A stretch of DNA of 64,000 bases, taken from contig NZ_JBNPXI010000002.1 of the NCBI RefSeq assembly GCF_050433385.1, positions 186,001 to 250,000 on the forward strand. Reading direction: 5' to 3'. Made by a program: the position numbers and the translations under genes. Under the pieces are notes generated by a model. The model ran no database searches and was not told the DNA's origin. It saw only the letters and a program-made list of their open reading frames with translations. Of this stretch, positions 26,213 to 33,587 are shown piece after piece (the stretch's first letter is position 1; each line of letters begins with the position of its first letter). The DNA is from Brassicibacter mesophilus. Its GTDB lineage: Bacteria > Bacillota > Clostridia > Tissierellales > Proteiniboraceae.

Positions 26213-27703
26213 ATGAGTAGTTTTGAAGATATACATTTAGACAAAAATGATGAGCAGTATCTATACATGCAGCTTTACGAAAAGATGAAATCAATGATAG
26301 AATATCGAGCAATCGAGCCACACACCAAATTACCTACAATAAGGTATTTAGCTAATACGTTGGGAATAAACAACGTAACCGTAGTAACTGCATATAATTT
26401 ACTTGAAAAAGAAGGATATATATATAAAAAAATTGGTAGTGGATCCTATGTTCAAGATGTTGAATGTAAGAAAATTAATTGTGAGATATTTGATGAAGAA
26501 ATAAATTTATCTAGTGAAAATAACTATGAAACAGATATAGGTAATGACAAAGAGGAAGTAATTAACTTTGGGAGCATTGCTCCTACATCAGATCTATTTC
26601 CTGTAGATGACTTTAAAAACGCACTCAATGAAATATTAGATAGAGATAAAGGCCGAGCATTTGCTTATCAAGAAGGTCAAGGATATTACCCTCTAAGAAG
26701 CTCTATTAAAAAATATATAGAAAATTATGAAGTTATAGTAGATGAGGACAGCATTCAAATAATCTCTGGAGCTCAACAAGGGATAGATATATTGTCAAAA
26801 GCACTAATTGATTATGGTGATATTGTTTTTACTGAAAGTCCTACATATAATGGGGCTATTGCTGTTTTTAAATCAAGGTCGGCTAAAATTGTTGAAATCC
26901 CGATACAACCAGATGGCATTGATATTAAAGAACTTGAAAATAAACTAAGAAGCTTCAAGCCCAAATTTATATATGTAATGCCTAACTACCAAAACCCTAC
27001 TGGTTACTCGTATTCAGAATATAAGAAAAATAAATTAATTGAATTAGCTAATAAACATGACTTCTATATTATAGAAGATGATTATCTTAGTGATCTAATG
27101 TACCCTAACAACAAAAACTGCATTCTTAAGTCATTAGATAGTGAAGACAGAGTTATATACATTAAGAGTTTCTCTAAAATATTTATGCCTGGTCTTAGAT
27201 TGGCCTTTATGATAATACCGAGATCAATTTATAGTGAAGTTTTATCTGCTAAGCATATCTCTGATATATCTACCTCTGGAATTATACAAAGAGCTTTTGA
27301 ATTATACCTTACTAAAGGGAGCTGGCAGAGACACATTAACTATGTTAACTCAATCTATATGAGAAGATACAATATAATGATTGATAGCATAAAAAAATAC
27401 ATGCCAAAAGAGATAAGTTATTCAATGCCTAAAGGTGGACTTAATTTTTGGCTAGCTTTGCCAAATGGTTATTCAGCTAATGAACTTTACAACGTGTGTC
27501 TAAAAAATAAAATCACTATTGCACCAGGATCTATATTCGACTCTTCACGAAAAGATAATCAGTTTTTTAGATTAAGTATAGCATCAGTAAATGAGGATAA
27601 TATCAAGCAAGGGATAAGAAAACTATCTCAAGTTATTTCTTGGTTTGTTACGAACTATGAAAATAAACATATATCTATTAACATGTATGATAAATTCTTT
27701 TAG
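26213..27703 (+). CDS. MocR-type regulator: GntR DNA-binding domain fused to a PLP aminotransferase domain
   Basis: 496 residues from ATG 26213, five bases after GGAGG. Residues 10-85 are a GntR winged helix (LYEKMKSMIEYRAI, LPTIRYLANTLGINNVTVV). Residues 120-490 are a fold-type I aminotransferase with GAQQGIDILSKAL, YVMPNYQNPTGYSY, and the PLP lysine in SFSKIFMPGLRLAF. MocR proteins sense PLP or amino-acid derivatives and often control PLP synthesis or amino-acid genes. No obvious target is adjacent. It is convergent with the channel gene, 4 bases apart. Confidence 0.9.
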   Translation: MSSFEDIHLDKNDEQYLYMQLYEKMKSMIEYRAIEPHTKLPTIRYLANTLGINNVTVVTAYNLLEKEGYIYKKIGSGSYVQDVECKKINCEIFDEEINLSSENNYETDIGNDKEEVINFGSIAPTSDLFPVDDFKNALNEILDRDKGRAFAYQEGQGYYPLRSSIKKYIENYEVIVDEDSIQIISGAQQGIDILSKALIDYGDIVFTESPTYNGAIAVFKSRSAKIVEIPIQPDGIDIKELENKLRSFKPKFIYVMPNYQNPTGYSYSEYKKNKLIELANKHDFYIIEDDYLSDLMYPNNKNCILKSLDSEDRVIYIKSFSKIFMPGLRLAFMIIPRSIYSEVLSAKHISDISTSGIIQRAFELYLTKGSWQRHINYVNSIYMRRYNIMIDSIKKYMPKEISYSMPKGGLNFWLALPNGYSANELYNVCLKNKITIAPGSIFDSSRKDNQFFRLSIASVNEDNIKQGIRKLSQVISWFVTNYENKHISINMYDKFF

Positions 27704-27707
27704 TTTA

Positions 27708-28736
27708 TCAATTTAGTTTTTTTCTGGCAATATAAACTAACTCATCACTTTTTTTAATGATGGTATCTTTAAATGGATTAATATTGATTTTGTTATTTCT
27801 TAAAAAACCTATTATAGTAACATTTTTTTGGAGAAATTCATTTACGATTTCTCCATATGTTTTACCTATATTTTTTTTATCTATAGATATTTGATATAAT
27901 TCATTTCCATATGAATTGGTTATTAATTCTTTAAATGCAAGATTAACTCCTTTGTACAAGATACTTCTTACTAACACCTTGCTTTCAATTTGATTGCTAA
28001 TGATGATGTCACTCACATTAGCTCTTTCAAAATGCACTTTATTTGCAGGGCTCATTACTTCTGCAACTAAAAAAATATGTGGGTTCATTCTATCTATAGC
28101 TAAGCAAATAAGTACAGATTTAGCATCAATTAATTCTTGATTCTCTAGATTTTTATCTGCAAGTACTAAAGCAACTTTTGCATCCTTAATATTCGCTCTA
28201 GATAAAACTTTATCTTCCCATGCATCTCCTTTTATATAAGAAACATTTTTATTATTATAAGGATTATGTTCAAAATGATCAATTAATGTAATTTGTAAGT
28301 TTGTATCTTCATTAAGCAATTCCTCTATAATAGATTTAGCTCGATAATTCCATCCAATAATTACAATATGTTCTTTAAAGTTAACATCCAAAAGTCCCAT
28401 CCCCTTTTTTAAATTTCTTTCCACAAGTATAGAAGCGACTGATGCGGTAATGAAGCCAAAAATTCCAATTCCAATCAACATCACACTAATTGCAATTAAG
28501 CGTCCCACTTTTGTAACTGGATAAATATCTCCATATCCTACTGTTGTGCTAGTCACAAAGCCCCACCACAAGGAATCTCCTATTGAATTAATATTTTGAT
28601 TGTATTTTGACTCAAAGATATAGAATAAAGTTGAAAAAATGAATATAAATATTATTACTAAAGCTAAAGATTTATATACTTTCGTATCTTTTAAAGAAAT
28701 ATGAACTTTTTTGATAAAAGTGTATAGATTTATAAT
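27708..28736 (-). CDS. Two-transmembrane RCK potassium channel (MthK-like) without a canonical start codon
   Basis: The frame runs from 28832 to 27708. TM1 is encoded at about 28680-28615, the pore helix and selectivity filter TTVGYGD at about 28540, TM2 follows, then a RCK/TrkA-N domain (HIVIIGWNYRAKSIIEEL) and a TrkA-C domain. No ATG, GTG or TTG occurs in frame between the upstream stop (28833-28835) and a TTG at 28571, which would delete TM1. Upstream of the ATT at 28736 lies AGGTGG with good spacing, so I give 28736 as a possible AUU start (342 residues). Alternatively translation begins in an upstream fusion, or the 5' end is damaged: it is preceded by a 70-bp miaA copy. Confidence 0.7.
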   Translation of the reverse strand: MINLYTFIKKVHISLKDTKVYKSLALVIIFIFIFSTLFYIFESKYNQNINSIGDSLWWGFVTSTTVGYGDIYPVTKVGRLIAISVMLIGIGIFGFITASVASILVERNLKKGMGLLDVNFKEHIVIIGWNYRAKSIIEELLNEDTNLQITLIDHFEHNPYNNKNVSYIKGDAWEDKVLSRANIKDAKVALVLADKNLENQELIDAKSVLICLAIDRMNPHIFLVAEVMSPANKVHFERANVSDIIISNQIESKVLVRSILYKGVNLAFKELITNSYGNELYQISIDKKNIGKTYGEIVNEFLQKNVTIIGFLRNNKININPFKDTIIKKSDELVYIARKKLN

Positions 28737-28750
28737 ATTAACACCACCTA

Positions 28751-28820
28751 CATCTCTTCTAAACCAAGTTAGTTGTCTTTTTGCAAATCTTCTAGAATCT
28801 CTTTTTAATATATAGACAGC
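28751..28820 (-). repeat. 70-bp copy of the 3' part of miaA, inverted, in frame before the channel gene
   Basis: Read on the minus strand this segment matches miaA bases 38934-39003 at 69 of 70 positions; the one difference is T for G at the seventh base. It encodes the same 24 residues as MiaA from AlaVal to RRD with one change (Asp to Tyr) and is in the same reading frame as the channel downstream. Similarity stops abruptly on both sides, and no target-site duplication or terminal repeat is visible. Confidence 0.93.
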
Positions 28821-28835
28821 AACATAAAAAATTCA

Positions 28836-29069
28836 TAGCTAGATAATATTATTATGTACACAATTTTAAAAAAACCAATAGAAACTTATTTTTTGTCTAA
28901 AATGCTTAATAATTTGGCGAAAATAAGAGCAAAATGATTAAAACTGTAAATATATCGTCTATTTCCCTGGGAATAGGTTAAAATCATAAATTTTCAACAA
29001 CTTACACAAATAAATACAAATATTTATTATGAATTAATGAAAAAATAAAAGAAAGAAAGGAGAATTAAC
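28836..29069. other. AT-rich intergenic region between the channel and the next gene
   Basis: No convincing gene. It contains a palindrome TTCCCTGGGAA (28963-28973), unusual for its GC content in this AT-rich setting and possibly a protein binding site, and AAAGGAG at the end serving the gene at 29070. Any promoter for the miaA-fragment/channel reading would also lie here; I see no good -35/-10 pair. Confidence 0.5.
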
Positions 29070-29855
29070 ATGTACTCTAATACAAAAAAAAACATTAGAT
29101 TACCTGATGAAGTAGAATTCTTCAAAAAAAATAATATAAAAAAAAGTGATCCAATAAAGAGAGAAATCTTTAGTTTTAGTGAATTAGTATACATCATGGA
29201 TAACATATCTCCATTTTCAGTTGATCCATTTGAATATTTCAACTACTCTGGTAATAATAGCTTAAGTACTAATTTGCTTAATCTATTAGCATTAAGTTAT
29301 ATAGGAAATAAAGTATACATGCAAGAAAAAGATGATAGTAACTTAAACACAAATGTTTATATAAGTTTGCAAGATATATATTATACTCACAGTTTTATTT
29401 ATCATTTTTTTGATTTTGATAGACCAATATTAGACAACAAACGTGATGATATAATATGGATTTATCCAAAACTTAGAATGAAAAGATTTCTAGCAAATAG
29501 TTTGTTTAATAAAAAATATATTAATTATTACTTTGAAAAGTCTACTCTTAATAAATTGATATTAATAATGTCTGGTTTCGTAAAATATGAATATAAAAAT
29601 TCTGATGATACAATATTGAATCAAATTGAACAGTTGAACTATCCAACACTAATTTTAGCAAATATTAGCTTATATGAAAAAGGGATTCTTAAACTCACTG
29701 ATGATAAGCACGGTATAGGTATAATGATTGATATGAATGCCGAGAAGAAGGATGAAAAAGTATTTACTGATAACGAATATGAACTAAAAAAAGCAATAAT
29801 TAGCCTTGTAAATTCAACAGAGAATTCAAACTACACAATAAATGATTTTCTTTAA
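29070..29855 (+). CDS. Unknown protein, 261 residues, lineage-specific
   Basis: I do not recognise a family. The protein is Asn/Lys/Tyr/Phe-rich, soluble, with no signal peptide, clear membrane segment or catalytic motif. Its middle part (YISLQDIYYTHSFIYHFFDF) is aromatic-rich. AAAGGAG precedes the ATG. The codon usage is even more AT-biased than its neighbours and it sits between the disrupted channel gene and another small lineage-specific gene, which suggests a variable chromosomal site. Confidence 0.7.
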   Translation: MYSNTKKNIRLPDEVEFFKKNNIKKSDPIKREIFSFSELVYIMDNISPFSVDPFEYFNYSGNNSLSTNLLNLLALSYIGNKVYMQEKDDSNLNTNVYISLQDIYYTHSFIYHFFDFDRPILDNKRDDIIWIYPKLRMKRFLANSLFNKKYINYYFEKSTLNKLILIMSGFVKYEYKNSDDTILNQIEQLNYPTLILANISLYEKGILKLTDDKHGIGIMIDMNAEKKDEKVFTDNEYELKKAIISLVNSTENSNYTINDFL

Positions 29856-29887
29856 CAATACAATGCAAGTTTACTTGCATTGTATTG
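29856..29887 (+). repeat. Perfect 15-base inverted repeat after the unknown gene
   Basis: Arms 29856-29870 and 29873-29887 (CAATACAATGCAAGT and its complement) are separated by two bases. There is no following T run, so it is not a standard terminator; it could protect an mRNA 3' end or be a protein site. Confidence 0.75.
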
Positions 29888-29978
29888 CACAGATGATGCT
29901 AATAACCTCATGTTTTTAATTCAAAACAATTAAATTGCAATTTGATCGTTTTGAATATGCAAATTTCTGAAATTTAAA

Positions 29979-30007
29979 TTGACTTCCCTTACTTTTTATG
30001 GTACAAT
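29979..30007 (+). promoter_or_regulatory. Strong predicted sigma-A promoter
   Basis: TTGACT (29979-29984) and TACAAT (30002-30007) with an exact 17-base spacer, about 35 bases before the small Cys-rich gene. Confidence 0.75.
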
Positions 30008-30041
30008 AAAGTTACAATAAAAGAAAAAAAGGGGTGGTCTT

Positions 30042-30179
30042 ATGATAAAGAATTTTGATACTCATTTTGATAATAACATTAATAAATGTGGTACTATAAC
30101 TTGCATTCATAATGTAGACGGTTATTGTAATGCAGATAACTGTGACATATACGAAAGAACTTTAAAACAAGAGCATTAG
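30042..30179 (+). CDS. Small cysteine-rich protein, DUF1540-like
   Basis: 45 residues, ATG 30042 with GGGGTGG four bases upstream and a near-consensus promoter. Cysteines lie in the order CGTITCIHNVDGYCNADNC, that is C-x4-C-x7-C-x4-C with an Asn after the second Cys, close to the DUF1540 pattern of small Firmicute proteins that may bind metal. Function unknown. The good promoter, good ribosome binding site and conserved spacing support a real gene although it is short. Confidence 0.65.
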   Translation: MIKNFDTHFDNNINKCGTITCIHNVDGYCNADNCDIYERTLKQEH

Positions 30180-30183
30180 AAAT

Positions 30184-30210
30184 AAAAAAAGAGGAAGTAT
30201 AACCTTCCTC
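30184..30210 (-). terminator. Intrinsic terminator of the aminotransferase gene (minus strand)
   Basis: GAGGAAG (30191-30197) pairs with CTTCCTC (30204-30210); on the minus strand the stem is followed by a run of seven T (A run at 30184-30190). Confidence 0.8.
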
Positions 30211-30228
30211 AACTATTGCTTCTTTTAT

Positions 30229-31422
30229 CTATTTTCTATTAGGATATGATTTTAACCCTTCTTTTAAAATGTTCATAGCTTTTTTAAGAGCGTTTTCATT
30301 AAGCACATAAGATATTCTTACCTCATCAGTTCCAAGCCCTGGAGTAGCGTAAAATCCTTCAGCAGGAGCCAGCATGACAGTCTCGTTATCTATATCAAAT
30401 TCTCTTAGCAACCAAACAACGAATTCTTCGGCACTATTAACTGGTAATTTAGCAATTACATAAAATGCACCATGTGGCTTTTCACAAATAACGCCCTCCA
30501 TCTCATTAAGAGCGGTATATACAATATCTCTTCTTTTTTTGTATTCTTCAACAGTTTCATTAAAATAGTCACTAGGAACATTGATTAATGCCGCTGCTCC
30601 AATTTGTTCTATAGTTGCAACACAGAGTCTGCTTTGACATAGCTTTAATATCTGCTTCATCAATTCTTTGTTTTTTGATGCAATAGAACCGATTCTTGCA
30701 CCACAAGCACTGTATCTTTTTGATATACTGTCAGTAATTATTATTCTGTCGCTGATTTCACCTAAATGTGCGAAACTCATATATTCAAAACCATCATATA
30801 TAAACTCTCTATAAACTTCATCTGCAATTATATACAAGTCATGTTCTTTAGCTATTTCACCTAACATTCTTACTTCTTCTTTTGTGTATATAGTACCTGT
30901 AGGGTTTCCTGGGTTAGACACTAAAATTGCCTTTGTCTTTGGAGTTATTAGGTTAACAATTGAATCTTTATCAGGTAGATGGAATCCATTCTCTGCTTTT
31001 GTTGTTATAGGTCTTATCCTAACCCCTGCAGTATTTCCGAAACCATTGTAATTAGTATAGAATGGTTCAGGAACTAGAACTTCATCATTATAATCGCATA
31101 CTGCCAATAAAGAGAAAACTAATGCCTCGCTTCCTCCGTTAGTAATTAAAATTTCATCTTCTTCAAAGTTAATATCATATTTCTTATAATACTGTATAAA
31201 GCTATTTATTAGTTGGGGGATACCTTGAGAGAAAGAATAGGCTAAAACTTTTTCATCAAAATTTTTAATTGCGTCAAAAAATGAACTCGGTGTCTCAATA
31301 TCTGGCTGCCCTATGTTTAGATGGTATACTTTTTTGCCTCTTCTTTTAGCTTCCTCAGCGATTGGTACTAGTTTCCTGATAGGTGATTGCTGCATAGACA
31401 TAATTCTCCCTGAAAACCTCAT
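30229..31422 (-). CDS. Class I/II PLP-dependent aminotransferase
   Basis: 397 residues. LNIGQPDIETP binds the substrate region, NGGSEALVFSL the cofactor phosphate, VSNPGNPTGTIY and IIADEVYREFIYDG follow, and the PLP lysine is in SISKRYSACGARIGS (about residue 236). The C-terminal substrate arginine is in DEVRISYV. It is most like the aspartate/aromatic aminotransferases of the AspC-like Clostridial group; the exact amino acid cannot be told. GAGGAGG precedes the ATG. Divergent from miaB. Confidence 0.9.
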   Translation of the reverse strand: MRFSGRIMSMQQSPIRKLVPIAEEAKRRGKKVYHLNIGQPDIETPSSFFDAIKNFDEKVLAYSFSQGIPQLINSFIQYYKKYDINFEEDEILITNGGSEALVFSLLAVCDYNDEVLVPEPFYTNYNGFGNTAGVRIRPITTKAENGFHLPDKDSIVNLITPKTKAILVSNPGNPTGTIYTKEEVRMLGEIAKEHDLYIIADEVYREFIYDGFEYMSFAHLGEISDRIIITDSISKRYSACGARIGSIASKNKELMKQILKLCQSRLCVATIEQIGAAALINVPSDYFNETVEEYKKRRDIVYTALNEMEGVICEKPHGAFYVIAKLPVNSAEEFVVWLLREFDIDNETVMLAPAEGFYATPGLGTDEVRISYVLNENALKKAMNILKEGLKSYPNRK

Positions 31423-31635
31423 AAAAAGACCTCCTCTTAATATTATTTTTAGAAAATAATAAATGATGTAATAGATGTTATATAACTAGAATTTAGAGTC
31501 TATATTGAATTTTCTCAATATTATAATAACATAGTTGATATAAAAAAGATAGCGCAATAATCAAGGTTTGAGGTTAGGAAATATAAAAAATTGTTAACAA
31601 TTAACAGCACTGACATTGATCATGTTATTTTTCAT

Positions 31636-31663
31636 GAAGGTATATTCAGCACCTTCTTTTTTT
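31636..31663 (+). terminator. Free-standing intrinsic terminator upstream of miaB
   Basis: GAAGGT (31636-31641) and ACCTTC (31651-31656) followed by seven T, about 90 bases before miaB and upstream of its promoter. Confidence 0.75.
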
Positions 31664-31673
31664 AGTTGTAGTC

Positions 31674-31682
31674 TGTTATAAT
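31674..31682 (+). promoter_or_regulatory. Predicted extended -10 promoter of miaB
   Basis: TGTTATAAT gives TG-n-TATAAT (31674-31682); the -35 region is weak, as is usual for extended -10 promoters. Confidence 0.5.
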
Positions 31683-31751
31683 AAATGTTAATTGTAGAGA
31701 TTATAATAGTATGAAATATATGATATATGTATATAATGAGGAGGAAACTTT

Positions 31752-33092
31752 ATGTTAGGGAATAATAAAAAATATATAATAACGACATGGGGCTGTCAAA
31801 TGAACGAACATGATTCGGAAAAAATGTCTGGTATTCTGGAAACTCTAGGTTATAAGCCTACACAAATAAAAGATGAAGCTGATATAATAATATTCAATAC
31901 TTGTTTAGTTAGAGAGAATGCAGAGCTTAAAGTATATGGAAATCTTGGTGAATTAAAATCATTAAAAAGAGAAAAACCTGATTTAATAATTGCAATATGT
32001 GGATGTATGATGCAAAAACAAGAAGTAAGAGATTTGATTAAGCAGAAATATAGGTTTGTCGATATTATCTTTGGAACACATAACCTGCATAATTTACCTG
32101 AATTCATTGCAAATCACAATCAGACATCTAGAATGATTGTTGATGTATGGGAAGATGGTGGAGAAATAATTGAAGGAGTACCTGCACATAGAAAGTTTGG
32201 GTACAAGGCTTTTGTTAATATAATGTATGGATGCAATAACTTCTGTACCTATTGTATTGTTCCTTATACAAGAGGAAGAGAAAAGAGTAGAAGACCTGAA
32301 GATATTTTAAATGAAATAACCACCCTAGCTAATGAAGGGTGCAAAGAAGTAACTTTATTGGGTCAAAATGTCAATTCATATGGAAAAACTTTAGATGAAA
32401 AAGTTTCGTTTGCTCAACTATTGAGGATGATAAATAATATAGATGGTATCGAAAGAATTAGATTTATGACATCACATCCAAAAGATTTGTCTGATGAATT
32501 AATATTTGCTATGCGCGATTGTGACAAAGTATGTGAACATCTACATCTGCCTTTTCAATCTGGTAGTAATAAAATATTAAAAATTATGAATAGAAAATAT
32601 TCAAAAGAACAATATCTTGACTTAGTTGAAAAAATAAAAAAAGAAATACCTAATATATCATTAACTACGGATATTATAGTTGGCTTCCCGGGTGAAACAG
32701 AAGGAGATTTTTTAGAGACATTAGAAGTAGTAGAAAAAGTAAAATTTGATTCAGCATTTACTTTTTTATATTCTATTAGAGAAGGAACTCCTGCTGCAAA
32801 AATGGAGAATCAAGTGCCAGATGACACTAAACACAGCAGATTTAACCAACTATTAGACACACTTCATCCTATAAGCTATGAAAATAATATCAAACTAAAA
32901 GATAGCATACAAGAAGTTTTAGTAGAAGAATTAAGTAAAACCGATGAATCTGTATTAAGTGGTAGAACCAGGTCGAATAAGCTAGTGCATTTTAAAGGAA
33001 ACAAGGACTTAATTGGAAGTTTAGTTAATGTAAAAATAGACACATGCAAGACTTGGACATTGGAAGGATATATAGTTGATGAAAATGAATAA
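31752..33092 (+). CDS. miaB: tRNA-2-methylthio-N6-dimethylallyladenosine synthase MiaB
   Basis: 446 residues. N-terminal UPF0004 domain with three cluster cysteines (WGCQMNEHDSEKM, FNTCLVRENA, CGCMMQ), radical-SAM domain with YGCNNFCTYCIVPYTRGRE (CxxxCxxC) and a C-terminal TRAM domain. It adds a methylthio group to i6A37 of tRNAs that read UNN codons, working after MiaA, which is encoded 6 kb downstream. GAGGAGG precedes the ATG. Its end overlaps the ylbF-like gene by 14 bases. Confidence 0.96.
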   Translation: MLGNNKKYIITTWGCQMNEHDSEKMSGILETLGYKPTQIKDEADIIIFNTCLVRENAELKVYGNLGELKSLKREKPDLIIAICGCMMQKQEVRDLIKQKYRFVDIIFGTHNLHNLPEFIANHNQTSRMIVDVWEDGGEIIEGVPAHRKFGYKAFVNIMYGCNNFCTYCIVPYTRGREKSRRPEDILNEITTLANEGCKEVTLLGQNVNSYGKTLDEKVSFAQLLRMINNIDGIERIRFMTSHPKDLSDELIFAMRDCDKVCEHLHLPFQSGSNKILKIMNRKYSKEQYLDLVEKIKKEIPNISLTTDIIVGFPGETEGDFLETLEVVEKVKFDSAFTFLYSIREGTPAAKMENQVPDDTKHSRFNQLLDTLHPISYENNIKLKDSIQEVLVEELSKTDESVLSGRTRSNKLVHFKGNKDLIGSLVNVKIDTCKTWTLEGYIVDENE

Positions 33093-33495
33093 AGCAAACC
33101 CACTAGATAAAGCAAGAGAGTTAGGTCAAGCAATTTTTCAATCAAGTGAATACTTAGCTTTAAGGAAAGCTGAAGCAGAATTTCATGACGATAAGGATGC
33201 TGCTAGTTTATTAAATGATCTTAAGATTGCAAAGGAAAGATACAGTAATTTCTTTAATAATGAATTTAGTAATTGCAATGATTATAGTGAACCGCAGCTG
33301 AAGAATCAAATTGATACACTTCAAGACAAAATTAATCATAACTTGGCCATACACAATTTGTATAAAGCTCAGGAAAATTATGATATTCTCATTAAAAATA
33401 TAAATAATATAATTAACTACATTACTGGAAAAGAAAAGAAACAATGTTCAAGCAGCAAATGTATTTCATGCAGTTGTAGTAAGAAAAACAAGTAG
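33079..33495 (+). CDS. YlbF/YmcA (Ric) family regulator with C-terminal cysteine cluster
   Basis: 138 residues, all-helical YlbF/YmcA domain (ARELGQAIFQSSEYLALRKAE and a second helical hairpin), followed by a C-terminal tail with five cysteines in 13 residues (CSSSKCISCSC). In B. subtilis the RicA/RicF/RicT complex binds 4Fe-4S clusters, speeds RNA processing by RNase Y and affects competence and sporulation. The miaB-ymcA-mutS order is shared with Bacillus. RNase Y is also encoded in this window. The ATG at 33079 overlaps the end of miaB. Confidence 0.85.
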   Translation: MKMNKANPLDKARELGQAIFQSSEYLALRKAEAEFHDDKDAASLLNDLKIAKERYSNFFNNEFSNCNDYSEPQLKNQIDTLQDKINHNLAIHNLYKAQENYDILIKNINNIINYITGKEKKQCSSSKCISCSCSKKNK

Positions 33496-33504
33496 CAAAA
33501 AAAC

Positions 33505-33533
33505 AATAGGCTAAATAGTTTAGCCTATTTTAT
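33505..33533 (+). terminator. Intrinsic terminator after the ylbF-like gene
   Basis: AATAGGCTAAA (33505-33515) and TTTAGCCTATT (33519-33529) followed by TTATT. Confidence 0.8.
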
Positions 33534-33587
33534 TATCAATTTTTCTTATGCTATAATAATTATAGTAACTAATTTGGAGGGAAGATT

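Larger units (their letters stand above)
31423..31751. other. 329-base divergent intergenic region with a free-standing terminator
   Basis: Holds the upstream regions of the aminotransferase (minus) and miaB (plus). A 14-base palindrome AATTGTTAACAATT lies at 31589-31602 and a rho-independent terminator at 31636-31663, although no protein gene precedes it on the plus strand. A TATAAT lies at 31521-31526. A short untranslated RNA ending at 31663 is possible. Confidence 0.5.

Noticed and set aside
27708..28571. Taking TTG 28571 as the start of the potassium channel
   Set aside because: It would begin inside the pore region (SLWWGFVTSTTVGYGD) and delete TM1, which is encoded just upstream in the same open frame.
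28751..28820. Insertion sequence or transposon as the source of the miaA copy
   Set aside because: No transposase, terminal inverted repeats or target-site duplication flank it; only the miaA segment itself is duplicated.
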